A stretch of DNA of 64,000 bases from Aliikangiella marina (GTDB lineage: Bacteria; Pseudomonadota; Gammaproteobacteria; Enterobacterales; Kangiellaceae). The stretch lies in assembly GCF_007004765.1 (NCBI RefSeq), contig NZ_VIKR01000003.1, forward strand, positions 372,001 through 436,000, given 5' to 3'. A model generated the notes under the pieces. That model was not told the origin of the DNA and ran no database searches. It was given only the letters and a program-made list of their open reading frames with translations. Made by a program: the position numbers and the translations under genes. Shown here piece after piece: positions 54,512-64,000 of the stretch; positions within the stretch are counted from its first letter, which is position 1, and every line of letters begins with the position of its first letter.

Positions 54512-55861
54512 ATGAATTTTATAAGTTTAATGAAACTGTTATCCCGGCGATCCTTGTTATTCGTCGTCGCTCTTTTAGCTTTTTACTTGAAAAACCTAAC
54601 GGCTTCTGAATTATCGATGACCTTGACTGAGGCGATAGCGTTAGCCCAGCAAAACGACCCCTGGTTGGAGGGGAGTAAACACCGCCAACTTGCGTTAGAA
54701 GCGCAAAGTGTTGCAGCGGGCGTTTTACCTGATCCTAAAGTGTCATTATCGCTCGCTAATTTGCCGGTCGATGGGTTTGACTTTAACCAAGAACCGATGA
54801 CTCAAGTCAAATTTGGAGTGAGTCAAATGTTTCCTCGCGGAGAAACGCTAGAAATCGAAGCCCAGCGATTGAGACAATTAAGTGAACAGTTTCCTTACTT
54901 GAGGATAGCGCGAAAAGCGCAAGTTACTGAGCGTGTGACTCACTTATGGCTGGATGCACACAAAGCAAAAGAGAGTATTCTGCTGATTGAGTCAAATCGT
55001 TCTTTATTTGAACAACTCATTGATATTGTACAAGCAAATTATGCCTCGACCATTGGCAGAACCCGCCAGCAAGATTTAGTCAGGGCTCAGCTTGAACTCT
55101 CCCGACTTGACGATAAATTGATTCAGTTGGAAGAACAGTTCCAAATCGCGCAGAGCCAAATAACTGAGTGGCTCTTTTCTAATTTGCCTAACGAACCATC
55201 ACGGCAACTGGTTTTTGGAAAAAATCCTCAAATCGCTTTGCACCCGCAATTTAAATTCTTGCGGCAAGCGAAGGATGCTGAATTAGTTGAGTACATGACG
55301 CTTAGTCCGCAAGTCGTAGCCGTTGAGAAAAAAATAACGGCGAGTAAAACGAATGAATTACTTGCCAAGCAGTCATACAAACCAGCATGGGGTTTAAATG
55401 CTAGTTATGGGTTTCGTGACGATGATCCGAATGGCAACTCAAGGGCAGACTTTTTTTCGCTAGGTGTTAGTTTTGACATTCCAATCAACACCAGTAGCCG
55501 TCAAGACAACCAAGTGGTGGTTGCGTCAAGTCACACTGCAAAATTAAAAACAGAAAAATGGCAATTACTTCGTCAGTGGTTGGCAAAGTTTAAATCACTT
55601 AATGCGAAGCTCCAACAGCTTACCGAGCGAAAAAAATTGTTTGATGACACTCTCTTACCACAAATGTACCAACAAGCCGAAGCCTATTTGACGGCTTACA
55701 CCAATGATGAGGGTGACTTTGCCGAAGTTGTTAGGGCTCGTATTGCACAATTAAATTCACAGATCGAAAGTTTAGCAATCGAAGTGGAAAGACAAAAGAC
55801 AATAGCTTCAATCAACTACTATTTAACCCAAACGACTCAAGTGTCAGGAGAGTCAAAATGA
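54512..55861 (+). CDS. cusC: TolC-family outer-membrane efflux protein (CusC-like)
   Basis: 449 residues with signal peptide LLFVVALLAFYLKNLTASE. Two outer-membrane efflux (OEP) repeats are seen, beginning LTEAIALAQQNDPWLEGSKH and KAKESILLIESNRSLFEQL. Coiled-coil hairpins contain many Gln and Glu. It is the outer-membrane channel of a tripartite metal efflux pump. ATGA overlap with cusB shows the operon. The symbol is by role; sequence relation to E. coli CusC is distant. Confidence 0.8.
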   Translation: MNFISLMKLLSRRSLLFVVALLAFYLKNLTASELSMTLTEAIALAQQNDPWLEGSKHRQLALEAQSVAAGVLPDPKVSLSLANLPVDGFDFNQEPMTQVKFGVSQMFPRGETLEIEAQRLRQLSEQFPYLRIARKAQVTERVTHLWLDAHKAKESILLIESNRSLFEQLIDIVQANYASTIGRTRQQDLVRAQLELSRLDDKLIQLEEQFQIAQSQITEWLFSNLPNEPSRQLVFGKNPQIALHPQFKFLRQAKDAELVEYMTLSPQVVAVEKKITASKTNELLAKQSYKPAWGLNASYGFRDDDPNGNSRADFFSLGVSFDIPINTSSRQDNQVVVASSHTAKLKTEKWQLLRQWLAKFKSLNAKLQQLTERKKLFDDTLLPQMYQQAEAYLTAYTNDEGDFAEVVRARIAQLNSQIESLAIEVERQKTIASINYYLTQTTQVSGESK

Positions 55862-57603
55862 AACTGATCAATAATCACTTACAGCTTATCATAGGGTTGA
55901 TTCTTGGTGGCATCATTTCAGCTGTATTCGTTCTTACATTTCATCGACCCGGTAGTGATCATTCAAGCCAAGCTAGCGATGAGAAAAAGCCACTGTATTG
56001 GGTTGCTCCAATGGACTCAAATTATCGACGTGATAAGCCGGGAAAGTCTCCGATGGGTATGGACCTTGTTCCCGTTTATGCTGAAGACTCTGCAAGCTCG
56101 AATGCTGGCGTTGGTGCCGTTATGATCGCCCCGGAAGTGATTAATAACTTAGGGGTTCGCACTGCAAAGGTCGAACGAAAAGCACTAGAGACTGTGATAA
56201 AAACCGTCGGTTTTGTCCAATATGATGAGGAAAAATTAGTTCATATACACCCGCGGGTTGAAGGATGGATAGAAAAACTTTTTGTAAAAGCGGTCGGGGA
56301 TACGGTTGAGAAAGATCAACCTTTATATGAAATATATTCACCTGCTCTGGTTAATGCGCAAGAAGAATTTATCCTGGCATTAAGTCGAAAAAATAGTTTA
56401 TTAGTGCGGGCGGCGGAAGAGCGATTAAAAGCGCTTCAAATTTCTGAACGTGTGATACGGCAATTAAGACAAAGTCGACAAGTGAGCCAAAGTATTACCT
56501 TCTATGCGCCCCAATCGGGTGTCATTGATAACCTCAATATTCGACAAGGATTTTATGTTAAGCCTGGTACAACGTTAATGTCGATTGGTGCGCTTGAGCA
56601 GGTATGGGTTGAAGCTGAAATTTTTGAGCGGCAAGTACCTTTTGTCAAAGTCGGAATGCCAGTCACTATGACGTTAGATTATTTGCCGGGAGAAATGTGG
56701 CAAGGTCAGGTGGATTATATTTATCCGACGCTAGAAACCAGTACTCGAACGGTCAAAGTTAGATTGAAATTTGCAAATCGCGACGATCTCCTTAAGCCCA
56801 ATATGTTTGCCCAGGTTAATATTGATGCGAAAACCGACAGCCCATTGTTGACGGTTCCTCGAGAGTCGGTGATTAGAACGGGCAAACAAGATCGCCTTGT
56901 TCTTGCACTTGAGGATGGCCGTTTTAAGTCAATCGAGGTTAAACTGGGTCAACAGGACGGTAGTGACTTTGAAATCATCGAAGGGGTTGAAGAAGGCGAC
57001 ACGATAGTTACTTCCGCTCAGTTCTTAATTGATTCTGAGTCGAGTAAGTCTTCGGACTTTAAGCGTATGCAAAGTTTGCAAGACGAAACATCATCGGTTT
57101 GGACCTCGGCAACCATTCACTCACTTACACCTGAACAACGTTTGGTTAACGCGAGTCACGATGCGATAAGTGAGTGGCAATGGCCTGAAATGACGATGGA
57201 CTTTTCTGTGTCGGAGTCGGTCGATTTCTCACAACTTAAAGCGGGGCTTTCTTTGCATATTGAAATTACCCGAAGTGATGATTCGAGCTACCAAATTAGT
57301 GATATTCATATAATGGCACACACTGAATCGAATGAGGACGAAAAACCTGCATCGGCGAAAGTAGACGGTGTCATCAATTCAATCGATATTAAAAATCGAG
57401 TATTAAACATTAGTCGAGGCCCAATTAAAAAGTGGGATCGTCCCGCGGCAACCATGAATTTTTTGGCTAGCGATGAAATCGACTTGACTAATATTCAAGA
57501 AGCCGCCTCGATTCGATTTACGTTTGAAATTCGAGATGGTGAATTTGTCATCGTCGCCATTGATGAAAGCAATCACGCAGCTAATCCACCTGCGAAGCAC
57601 TAG
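55858..57603 (+). CDS. cusB: CusB-like membrane fusion protein with two C-terminal CusF-like domains
   Basis: 581 residues, much longer than E. coli CusB. In order: a signal-anchor ([20 protein letters not shown]); a heavy-metal-binding domain [20 protein letters not shown] then GMDLVPVY; the hairpin, lipoyl and beta-barrel domains of the fusion-protein family; then two CusF-like domains (about 414-490 and 498-570). The first keeps the copper ligands at exact CusF spacing: His434, Trp442, Met445 and Met447. The second has Arg, Arg, Ala and Met at these places. It carries metal in the periplasm to the pump. It overlaps cusC by four bases. Confidence 0.87.
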   Translation: MKLINNHLQLIIGLILGGIISAVFVLTFHRPGSDHSSQASDEKKPLYWVAPMDSNYRRDKPGKSPMGMDLVPVYAEDSASSNAGVGAVMIAPEVINNLGVRTAKVERKALETVIKTVGFVQYDEEKLVHIHPRVEGWIEKLFVKAVGDTVEKDQPLYEIYSPALVNAQEEFILALSRKNSLLVRAAEERLKALQISERVIRQLRQSRQVSQSITFYAPQSGVIDNLNIRQGFYVKPGTTLMSIGALEQVWVEAEIFERQVPFVKVGMPVTMTLDYLPGEMWQGQVDYIYPTLETSTRTVKVRLKFANRDDLLKPNMFAQVNIDAKTDSPLLTVPRESVIRTGKQDRLVLALEDGRFKSIEVKLGQQDGSDFEIIEGVEEGDTIVTSAQFLIDSESSKSSDFKRMQSLQDETSSVWTSATIHSLTPEQRLVNASHDAISEWQWPEMTMDFSVSESVDFSQLKAGLSLHIEITRSDDSSYQISDIHIMAHTESNEDEKPASAKVDGVINSIDIKNRVLNISRGPIKKWDRPAATMNFLASDEIDLTNIQEAASIRFTFEIRDGEFVIVAIDESNHAANPPAKH

Positions 57604-57614
57604 GAGATAGCTTA

Positions 57615-60600
57615 ATGATTGAATCAATAATACGCTGGTCTATCAAAAATCGCTTCTTAGTATTACTGTCGACCCTTATTCTAATCGGTAGTGGTGCGTA
57701 TTCCGTAAAAAATACACCGGTAGATGCGATTCCGGACTTATCTGATGTTCAGGTTATTATCAAGACAACTTATCCAGGACAGGCTCCTCAGGTGGTCGAA
57801 GATCAAGTCACTTACCCACTTACGACTGCCATGTTATCTGTCCCGGGAGCGGAAACTGTCAGAGGTTTTTCTTTTTTTGGTGATTCTTATGTTTATGTGA
57901 TTTTTGACGATGATACCGATCTCTATTGGGCGCGTTCGCGTGTACTTGAATATTTGAGTCAGGTAGCGCCTTCTTTACCGAGTGCGGCTAAATCTCAACT
58001 CGGTCCTGATGCTACGGGGGTCGGATGGATTTATTTGTATGCCTTGGTGGATAGAACCGGGCAACATGACTTAAGTCAATTACGCAGTATTCAAGACTGG
58101 TTCTTAAAGTTTGAATTACAGACCGTTCCTGGCGTTTCTGAGGTTGCTGCTCTTGGCGGGATGGTTAAGCAATATCAAGTAAAAGTCGATCCGGACAGGT
58201 TACGCGCTTTTTCAATTCCGTTAGCGCATATCCAAATGGCGTTAAAACGAGCCAATCAAGAGATTGGCGCGTCAGTTGTAGAAATGGCTGAAGCTGAATA
58301 TATGGTTCGAGCATCGGGTTATTTACAAAGCGAAATGGATATTGGCAATGTTCCTTTAGGTGTAAACCAAAATGGCACTGCGCTGTTACTGAAAGATGTT
58401 GCTGATATATCTGTTGGTCCTCAAATGCGTCGCGGAATCGCAGAACTCAATGGCGAAGGTGAAGTTGTTGGCGGTATTGTAGTGATGCGTTTTGGGGAAA
58501 ATGCGCAAGAAACTATCCGTGGCGTTAAGGCTAAATTGGAAGATTTAAAGCAAGGATTACCTGAAGGGGTAGAGGTAATCACCGTCTATGACCGCAGCAC
58601 TTTAATCGAGCGAGCCGTGGACAATTTATGGCAAAAGCTATTAGAGGAGTTTTTAGTTGTTACTTTGGTTTGTTTTGCATTTTTATTTCATCTTCGCTCG
58701 AGTTTGGTTGCGATTATCTCGCTGCCCGTGGGGATTTTAGCCGCGTTTATTATCATGCATTGGCAGGGACTCAATGCCAATATTATGTCGCTTGGTGGTA
58801 TCGCAATAGCTATCGGTGCAATGATCGATGGCGCGATTGTAATGATAGAGAATATGCACAAGCATATGGAACAAAAGTCATTAACCGAGAAAAATCGCTG
58901 GCAGTTGGTCGCGGAGTCTGCTGTTGAAGTTGGACCTGCACTCTTTTTTAGTTTATTAATAATCACGGTTAGCTTCGTTCCTGTTTTTACGCTTGAAGCC
59001 CAGGAAGGAAGAATGTTTTCGCCACTAGCCTACACCAAAACTTACGCCATGGCCGCAGCGGCAGCTTTGGCAATCACATTGGTGCCTGTCTTGATGGGGT
59101 ATTTCATTCGCGGCAAAGTTCTACCGGAAAACAAAAATCCGCTCAACCGGGTGTTGGTATCGAGTTATCTACCACTCTTGAGAAAAATATTAGACTATCC
59201 CAAGTCATTTTTACTACTTATGCTTGTCGTTTTAGCGATTGGCTTTTGGCCGGTAAATAAAATCGGTAGTGAGTTTATTCCACCTTTAGATGAAGGTGAT
59301 TTAATGTATATGCCAACAACTTATCCAGGCTTATCCATTGGTAAAGCTCGCGAGTTGTTACAGCAAACGGATAAGCTTATTCGAACGCTTCCTGAAGTCG
59401 AAAATGTATTTGGAAAAATTGGACGTGCCGAAACAGCGACTGATCCCGCGCCACTGACAATGATTGAAACTTTCATTCAATTAAAACCTAAAGACCAATG
59501 GCGAGCGGGCATTGACACTCAAGATTTAATTGACGAATTAGATCAGCTCGTTAAATTTCCGGGTCTGACGAATGCGTGGGTAATGCCGATTAAAACTCGT
59601 ATTGATATGTTAGCAACGGGTATTAAAACACCTGTGGGAATAAAGGTGGCTGGTCCCGATTTAAATGTGATTCAAAAAATTGGTCAGCAGCTCGAGTCAG
59701 TCTTAAAGGAGCTTCCTGGTACGGCCTCAGTTTATTCTGAAAGAGTTGCTGGCGGTCGTTATATTAAAGTTGATATCCGTCGAGAAAAAGCTGCACGATT
59801 TGGCCTCAACATTGCTGATATTCAACAGGTGGTAGCAACGGCTATAGGTGGGATGAATGTTACCAACACTGTTGAAGGTTTAGAACGTTACCCTATCAAT
59901 ATTCGATACCCGCAGGACTATCGCGACTCTCCAGAAGCACTTGCGCTCCTGCCAATAGTGACGCCGAGTGGTCAAAGAATTCCGTTAGCGGATGTCGCGA
60001 ATGTTTATATTGAAGACGGGCCACCAGGAATTAAGAGTGAAAATGCAAGAATAAACGGATGGGTTTTTATTGATCTTGAGGGAGGAGATATTGGCTCTTA
60101 TGTCGAAGCCGCGCAAGCATTGGTAAGAGACAAAATTCAATTACCACCTGGGTACTCGTTAAATTGGTCTGGTCAATATGAGTACATGCTTCGTGCGCAA
60201 GAAAAATTGAGCTATCTAGTTCCTTTGACTTTAGCGATTATTATCATTTTGCTATTTATGAGTTTCAAGCGCTTTACTGAAGTGATGATTATTATGGGAA
60301 CCCTACCTTTGGCAATGATTGGAGGGATTTGGTTAATTTATCTTGAAGGATTTAATTTTTCAGTTGCGGTTGGTGTTGGCTTTATAGCTTTGGCGGGAGT
60401 AGCTGTCGAAATTGGAGTCATTATGTTGGTTTACTTAAATCAATCGTTTGACAAGTTAAATAATGACGCTAAGTTGAATCAACGCAAAGTCAGTCGCTCG
60501 GCGTTAAAACAGGCCGTTATTGAAGGGGCAGGACTGAGAATAAGGCCAGTGATGATGACCTCAGTATCGATCATTGTGGGCTTATTACCGATACTTTATA

Positions 60601-60746
60601 GCGATGGCACTGGTAGCGAGGTCATGAGTCGTATTGCTGCGCCTATGGTTGGAGGGATGATTAGTGCACTGATTTTAACTTTAATCGTGGTTCCGTTAGT
60701 GTATTATTTATGGCGATTAAATCAGTTAACTGATCCGAACATATAA
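57615..60746 (+). CDS. cusA: CusA-like heavy-metal RND efflux pump
   Basis: 1,043 residues, the length of CusA/CzcA-type RND proteins. N-terminal [20 protein letters not shown] is the HME-RND signature. The proton-relay Asp lies in [19 protein letters not shown], and [20 protein letters not shown] starts the second periplasmic half. It exports monovalent copper or silver (or divalent metals) using the proton gradient, through CusC. Substrate is assigned to copper because of the CusF-like domains in CusB. It starts 11 bases after cusB. Confidence 0.9.
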   Translation: MIESIIRWSIKNRFLVLLSTLILIGSGAYSVKNTPVDAIPDLSDVQVIIKTTYPGQAPQVVEDQVTYPLTTAMLSVPGAETVRGFSFFGDSYVYVIFDDDTDLYWARSRVLEYLSQVAPSLPSAAKSQLGPDATGVGWIYLYALVDRTGQHDLSQLRSIQDWFLKFELQTVPGVSEVAALGGMVKQYQVKVDPDRLRAFSIPLAHIQMALKRANQEIGASVVEMAEAEYMVRASGYLQSEMDIGNVPLGVNQNGTALLLKDVADISVGPQMRRGIAELNGEGEVVGGIVVMRFGENAQETIRGVKAKLEDLKQGLPEGVEVITVYDRSTLIERAVDNLWQKLLEEFLVVTLVCFAFLFHLRSSLVAIISLPVGILAAFIIMHWQGLNANIMSLGGIAIAIGAMIDGAIVMIENMHKHMEQKSLTEKNRWQLVAESAVEVGPALFFSLLIITVSFVPVFTLEAQEGRMFSPLAYTKTYAMAAAAALAITLVPVLMGYFIRGKVLPENKNPLNRVLVSSYLPLLRKILDYPKSFLLLMLVVLAIGFWPVNKIGSEFIPPLDEGDLMYMPTTYPGLSIGKARELLQQTDKLIRTLPEVENVFGKIGRAETATDPAPLTMIETFIQLKPKDQWRAGIDTQDLIDELDQLVKFPGLTNAWVMPIKTRIDMLATGIKTPVGIKVAGPDLNVIQKIGQQLESVLKELPGTASVYSERVAGGRYIKVDIRREKAARFGLNIADIQQVVATAIGGMNVTNTVEGLERYPINIRYPQDYRDSPEALALLPIVTPSGQRIPLADVANVYIEDGPPGIKSENARINGWVFIDLEGGDIGSYVEAAQALVRDKIQLPPGYSLNWSGQYEYMLRAQEKLSYLVPLTLAIIIILLFMSFKRFTEVMIIMGTLPLAMIGGIWLIYLEGFNFSVAVGVGFIALAGVAVEIGVIMLVYLNQSFDKLNNDAKLNQRKVSRSALKQAVIEGAGLRIRPVMMTSVSIIVGLLPILYSDGTGSEVMSRIAAPMVGGMISALILTLIVVPLVYYLWRLNQLTDPNI

Positions 60747-61489
60747 TGAGTGAAACGATCCAGACCATTTCTCTGACGAATTTAGCGATAGCATTTATTC
60801 CAGTTGTTATTGTAATTGGGATACTAGTTAAGTGGTCTTTAGATGCCAAGAATGCGGTTTACGCGGTATCAAGAATGTTAGGCCAACTTTTGTTGGTTGG
60901 TTACGTTTTAGCATTTATTTTTGATTCGGACAGTGGCTGGCTAATTTTCGGTATTCTAGTGGTTATGGTATTTGCTTCAAGCTGGATAGCCTTGGGAGTC
61001 ATTAAGACCGATCGAATGGCGTTTTTTGGCTATTCATTGATGGCTATTCTGCTCGGTGGCGGTCTGGTACTTATTGTTATCACTCAAGGTGTTGTGAAAC
61101 TGGACCCTTGGTATTTACCAAGATACATGATACCGCTAGCGGGAATGATCTTTGCCAATGCGATGAACAGCGTGAGCTTGGTGGCCGAGAGAGTCTCGGC
61201 TGAGTTATCAAGAGGTGAACCTTATGCTAACGCCAGAAATATTGCCTTTAGTGCGTCTCTCATTCCAATCACTAATTCGCTCCTGGCGGTAGGCTTAGTG
61301 TCTCTGCCGGGAATGATGACTGGGCAGATTTTATCGGGAGTATCGCCGTTGATTGCGGCACGATATCAGATAATGGTGATGTGTATGATTTACGGCTCAT
61401 CGGGTATTGCGTCAGCGTTGTTTCTGGTGTTTGCTAAACAACAATTGATAAAGGGCGCGTCGCAAGTCGCCGATAATAATGATAAATAA
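60746..61489 (+). CDS. FetB-like (UPF0014) membrane permease
   Basis: 247 residues with about seven membrane segments. The motifs RYMIPLAGMIFANAMNSVSL then VAERVSAEL, and SLPGMMTGQILSGVSPLIAA then RYQIMVMCMIYG are those of the FetB/YbbM family, which with the ATPase FetA exports iron in E. coli. No FetA-like ATPase gene is in the operon. It overlaps cusA by one base (TAATG), so it is translated with it. Its role in a copper operon is inference: iron, copper or another metal. Confidence 0.85.
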   Translation: MSETIQTISLTNLAIAFIPVVIVIGILVKWSLDAKNAVYAVSRMLGQLLLVGYVLAFIFDSDSGWLIFGILVVMVFASSWIALGVIKTDRMAFFGYSLMAILLGGGLVLIVITQGVVKLDPWYLPRYMIPLAGMIFANAMNSVSLVAERVSAELSRGEPYANARNIAFSASLIPITNSLLAVGLVSLPGMMTGQILSGVSPLIAARYQIMVMCMIYGSSGIASALFLVFAKQQLIKGASQVADNNDK

Positions 61490-63182
61490 TAAGCGTGTTT
61501 TCTTTTTTCGAAAAGCTCATAAATGGTTAGCGTTAATCGTTGGAATACAGGCGGTTATCTGGTGCTTGAGTGGGTTGTACATGACAGCTGTTCATATCGA
61601 AACGGTGAGAGGGAATCACCTAGTAAAAGATCTGCCGCTTAAACCCTTAGAAAACTTACTTAGTTCAGACTTAAATCTAAAGGTAAACGAAAAATATTAT
61701 CGATTTCATTCTCTTGCGATGGTTAATGATGAGCCTGAATTAACACTTTTTTCCGATAGCCAAAAAATAAAATACAATCTTCGTTCCGGCGAGCTCGCGC
61801 GTCCGATAAGTGAACAGGATATTGCCGATAAAGCCGCAAAAATTTATGTAGGAAACGGGAACCTACAAAATATTCAGTTATTAAATCACTATCCTCAGGA
61901 AATTGGTGGAAAAAATCGCCGAGTATGGCGTGTAACTTACGATGATTTTTTAAACTCGACTTTATACTTTGATTTTGAAACCGCAGAATTGATCAGGGCT
62001 CGTTCTGATCTTTGGCGGTGGTTTGATTTTTTGTGGATGCTCCACATAATGGACTACGATGCTCGAGAAGATGTTAATAATAACCTCTTGAAGATTGCCG
62101 CTACGATGGGGTTGTTACTCACCCTCTGTGGTATTGGGATGCTATTTTATTCATTTGGCCATCGTAAAGTAAAACAAGTAACGACTTTGTCGTTGTTAAA
62201 ATCTGTGCACAAATGGCTCGCTCTCGTTATCGGCCTTCAATTGGTTATTTGGACATTGAGTGGCGTTGTATTTAGTCTTCTCGATAAGGAAAAGGTTTCT
62301 GGACGCTATTTAATTAACCAGCAGGATGTTGTTAGACCTTTATTGGAACTCGACAAGCTCAAACAAATTCAGGTTCGCTATCCTGCAATAGAGACAGTCT
62401 TGACTCATAGTTTGTTAGGTAACCCCGTGTATCAAGTAAACATTAACAATGAACGTATCATGCTTGATTCGAAATCCTTAGAACCATTAAGTTTAAGTGA
62501 GTCGACCGTTAAATTAATTGCGACGCAGCGTTTTAGAGGAGATGGCGAGCTTTTACAACTCAGTCAAATCAATGTTCAAAGCACTGAAACAAGAAAGTAT
62601 CAATTGCCTTTGTGGAAAGCGGATTTTAATGATGCAGAAAGTACTAGTCTCTATATTGATGCCAAGACAGGAAATGTGATGGGCGCTAAAACTGATACTT
62701 GGCGGCTATTTGATTTTTTTTGGATGTTACACATTATGGATTATGGAGAACGAAATGACTTTAATCATGCTTTAATTATTTTTGCGGCTGCTATTTCCTG
62801 TTTTATTGCACTGAGCGGTTTGCTTATGTTGTTTTCCGCTTTTAAATGGTCAGACTTTAGTTTATGGACTCGATACCGAACAAAAAGAATTAACCTAAAC
62901 TCTCGAGAAGGTGAATTGGTAACGATTCAAGCCAATAAATTTATGCGTTTATTGGATTTATTTAATCAAAAAAATATTGCTGTTCGCTCGAGTTGTGGTG
63001 GCGGTGGAAGTTGTGGTTTATGTCGAATAAAGGTAATCGGTAATTGCGATGTGTCGCCGGCGGATAGACAATTTTTTACAGAAACTGAACTGCAACAAGG
63101 CTATCGATTAGCTTGCCAAGTTGAATTGTGTGAAAGTATCAGCCTCGAATTACCGGCTCGCTATTTCGAACAGCTAAAGTAA
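61479..63182 (+). CDS. Double PepSY membrane protein fused to a 2Fe-2S ferredoxin domain
   Basis: 567 residues. Two similar halves each begin with a PepSY-associated helix (HKWLALIVGIQAVIWCLSGL; HKWLALVIGLQLVIWTLSGV) and end with FLWMLHIMDYDARED or FFWMLHIMDYGERND, so the membrane part is an internal duplication. Periplasmic segments lie between. The C-terminus from about residue 475 is a plant-type 2Fe-2S ferredoxin, with SSCGGGGSCGLCRIKVIGNC and the fourth Cys in LACQVE, like the NqrF N-terminal domain. It probably moves electrons across the inner membrane, for instance for metal reduction (inference). It overlaps the FetB-like gene by 11 bases and ends the operon. Confidence 0.85.
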   Translation: MINNKRVFFFRKAHKWLALIVGIQAVIWCLSGLYMTAVHIETVRGNHLVKDLPLKPLENLLSSDLNLKVNEKYYRFHSLAMVNDEPELTLFSDSQKIKYNLRSGELARPISEQDIADKAAKIYVGNGNLQNIQLLNHYPQEIGGKNRRVWRVTYDDFLNSTLYFDFETAELIRARSDLWRWFDFLWMLHIMDYDAREDVNNNLLKIAATMGLLLTLCGIGMLFYSFGHRKVKQVTTLSLLKSVHKWLALVIGLQLVIWTLSGVVFSLLDKEKVSGRYLINQQDVVRPLLELDKLKQIQVRYPAIETVLTHSLLGNPVYQVNINNERIMLDSKSLEPLSLSESTVKLIATQRFRGDGELLQLSQINVQSTETRKYQLPLWKADFNDAESTSLYIDAKTGNVMGAKTDTWRLFDFFWMLHIMDYGERNDFNHALIIFAAAISCFIALSGLLMLFSAFKWSDFSLWTRYRTKRINLNSREGELVTIQANKFMRLLDLFNQKNIAVRSSCGGGGSCGLCRIKVIGNCDVSPADRQFFTETELQQGYRLACQVELCESISLELPARYFEQLK

Positions 63183-63189
63183 TTAAAAG

Positions 63190-64000
63190 CTAACCGCCTA
63201 GCGCGCGTCGCGTGTCATTGATTCTCTGCTTAGCGTCCGCAACAAATGATAAACTTTTTTCGGGTGATAACTCCGCTTCTAAATGTAATTTAACGAAAGC
63301 AGGAATCTGATTAATGCGCGGGAGTTTTTTATTTTGAGGAAAAGCGATGTAAGTATGAAGTTTAGATACCAAAATTAAATCGGCTAAATTGACGGTCATT
63401 TCTTCATTGTATTTCCACTGATCTCGATATTGTGCCACTTGAATAAATTTTTCATTCAATCCCCACTTGCGAATAATCGCTGAGCCGATGCTAGAAGCAT
63501 ATCGTTCAAATAAAAAATACATCGCTGAATCATCCTCAATAAGTTCCGGATATTGAGCCGCTTTATCAATTAACGGAAGACAGCCGATATCTTGCACTAA
63601 TCCACCCAAAATGGCTTCATCAGGATCGAACCGGATGTCTTGAATATGTTCAGCAATGACACTGGCAACTGCTGCAGTGTAGGTGCTGTTTTGCCAGATT
63701 TTTTTTAACCAGGTCGCCATTTTTTTGTTGTTGTAAGCAAATAACGCTCTAATGGCATAAGTCATCGCAATGTTTCTAGTGTTAAGTAGTCCAAGGCGAC
63801 CAATAGCCAAGGGAACTTTTTGAATTTCTGCTGCGCCTCGATAGACCGGCGAGTTTGATATTTGAATTAAGTAACCACAAAACGCAGCGTCTGACTCAGC
63901 TACTTTACTGAGCTTGTTAATATCGGTATCGGGATCGGCCGCTTCTCTTTTTATTTTTAAACTGACCTCTGGCAAAATTGGCAACCGAATATCACCGGCA
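63190..64000 (-). CDS. HDOD-domain signalling protein, 5' end outside window
   Basis: The frame is open to the end of the window, so the start is missing (a TTG at 63984 is internal). The visible 270 residues begin at the typical HDOD opening RLPILPEVSLKIKREAADPD. SDAAFCGYLIQISNSPVYRG, IGRLGLLNTRNIAMTYAIRA and ILGGLVQDIGCLPLID follow, all HDOD features. Such proteins act as non-catalytic signalling modules in regulation of motility, biofilm or gene expression. It is convergent with the PepSY-ferredoxin gene, seven bases apart. Confidence 0.85.
   Translation of the reverse strand, partial: AGDIRLPILPEVSLKIKREAADPDTDINKLSKVAESDAAFCGYLIQISNSPVYRGAAEIQKVPLAIGRLGLLNTRNIAMTYAIRALFAYNNKKMATWLKKIWQNSTYTAAVASVIAEHIQDIRFDPDEAILGGLVQDIGCLPLIDKAAQYPELIEDDSAMYFLFERYASSIGSAIIRKWGLNEKFIQVAQYRDQWKYNEEMTVNLADLILVSKLHTYIAFPQNKKLPRINQIPAFVKLHLEAELSPEKSLSFVADAKQRINDTRRALGG

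Overview
The window looks like a chromosomal segment of a marine-type gammaproteobacterium. The evidence is a complete gspC-to-gspN type II secretion operon followed by yrfG-nudE-cysQ, a stand-alone second-type EF-G, HslR, HslO, UspE, a 326-residue malate dehydrogenase and an unusual load of secreted S9 prolyl-oligopeptidase-family peptidases. The peptidase load and low-to-moderate GC fit Kangiella/Aliikangiella-like bacteria, but that taxonomic guess is inference. No tRNA or rRNA gene was recognised.

Bases 1-11,650 are an accessory island, visibly AT-richer than the rest. All genes run on the + strand. They are short, mostly unrecognisable reading frames: a Sel1-like fragment, two lipoproteins, small secreted or membrane proteins and several soluble small proteins. 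From about 3.4 kb on, most are separated by diverged copies of one 60-70 bp non-coding repeat (CATCAC box, a GnCACT-like box, an AT-rich spacer, then AAAAGCWGnCAYTCA). One unit is a pseudogene with two in-frame TAG codons. An intact IS1182-type insertion sequence has landed inside one repeat copy. The layout resembles a gene-cassette array or an orphan immunity-gene array, but no integrase, toxin or clear attC core sites are visible.

Bases 11,700-28,500 carry a divergent LysR/Gfo-Idh-MocA pair, a TonB-dependent receptor, three S9 peptidases, a small secreted protein with a repeated YNSSRSN motif, UspE, HslO, a DUF1338 protein divergent from a second LysR regulator, and a periplasmic solute-binding-like protein. 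The receptor and exported peptidases suggest a lifestyle based on protein or peptide degradation. Bases 28,600-31,400 hold EF-G and HslR.

Bases 31,800-43,800 are the type II secretion operon (gspCDEFGHIJKLMN, no gspO), with a paired palindromic element between gspF and gspG. It is followed by yrfG, nudE, cysQ and a fourth S9 peptidase (to 48,012), a 7-bp tandem repeat, a 1,119-residue beta-propeller/amidohydrolase fusion, a DUF805 protein and mdh.

Bases 53,850-63,182 form a metal-handling operon: a Met/His-rich small exported protein, CusC-, CusB- and CusA-like efflux proteins, a FetB-like permease without its ATPase, and a double-PepSY membrane protein fused to a ferredoxin domain. The CusB-like protein carries two C-terminal CusF-like domains, one with all four copper ligands and one degenerate. 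The operon is preceded by imperfect 17-bp tandem repeats and contains three consecutive stem-loops between its first two genes. A convergent HDOD gene runs off the right edge.
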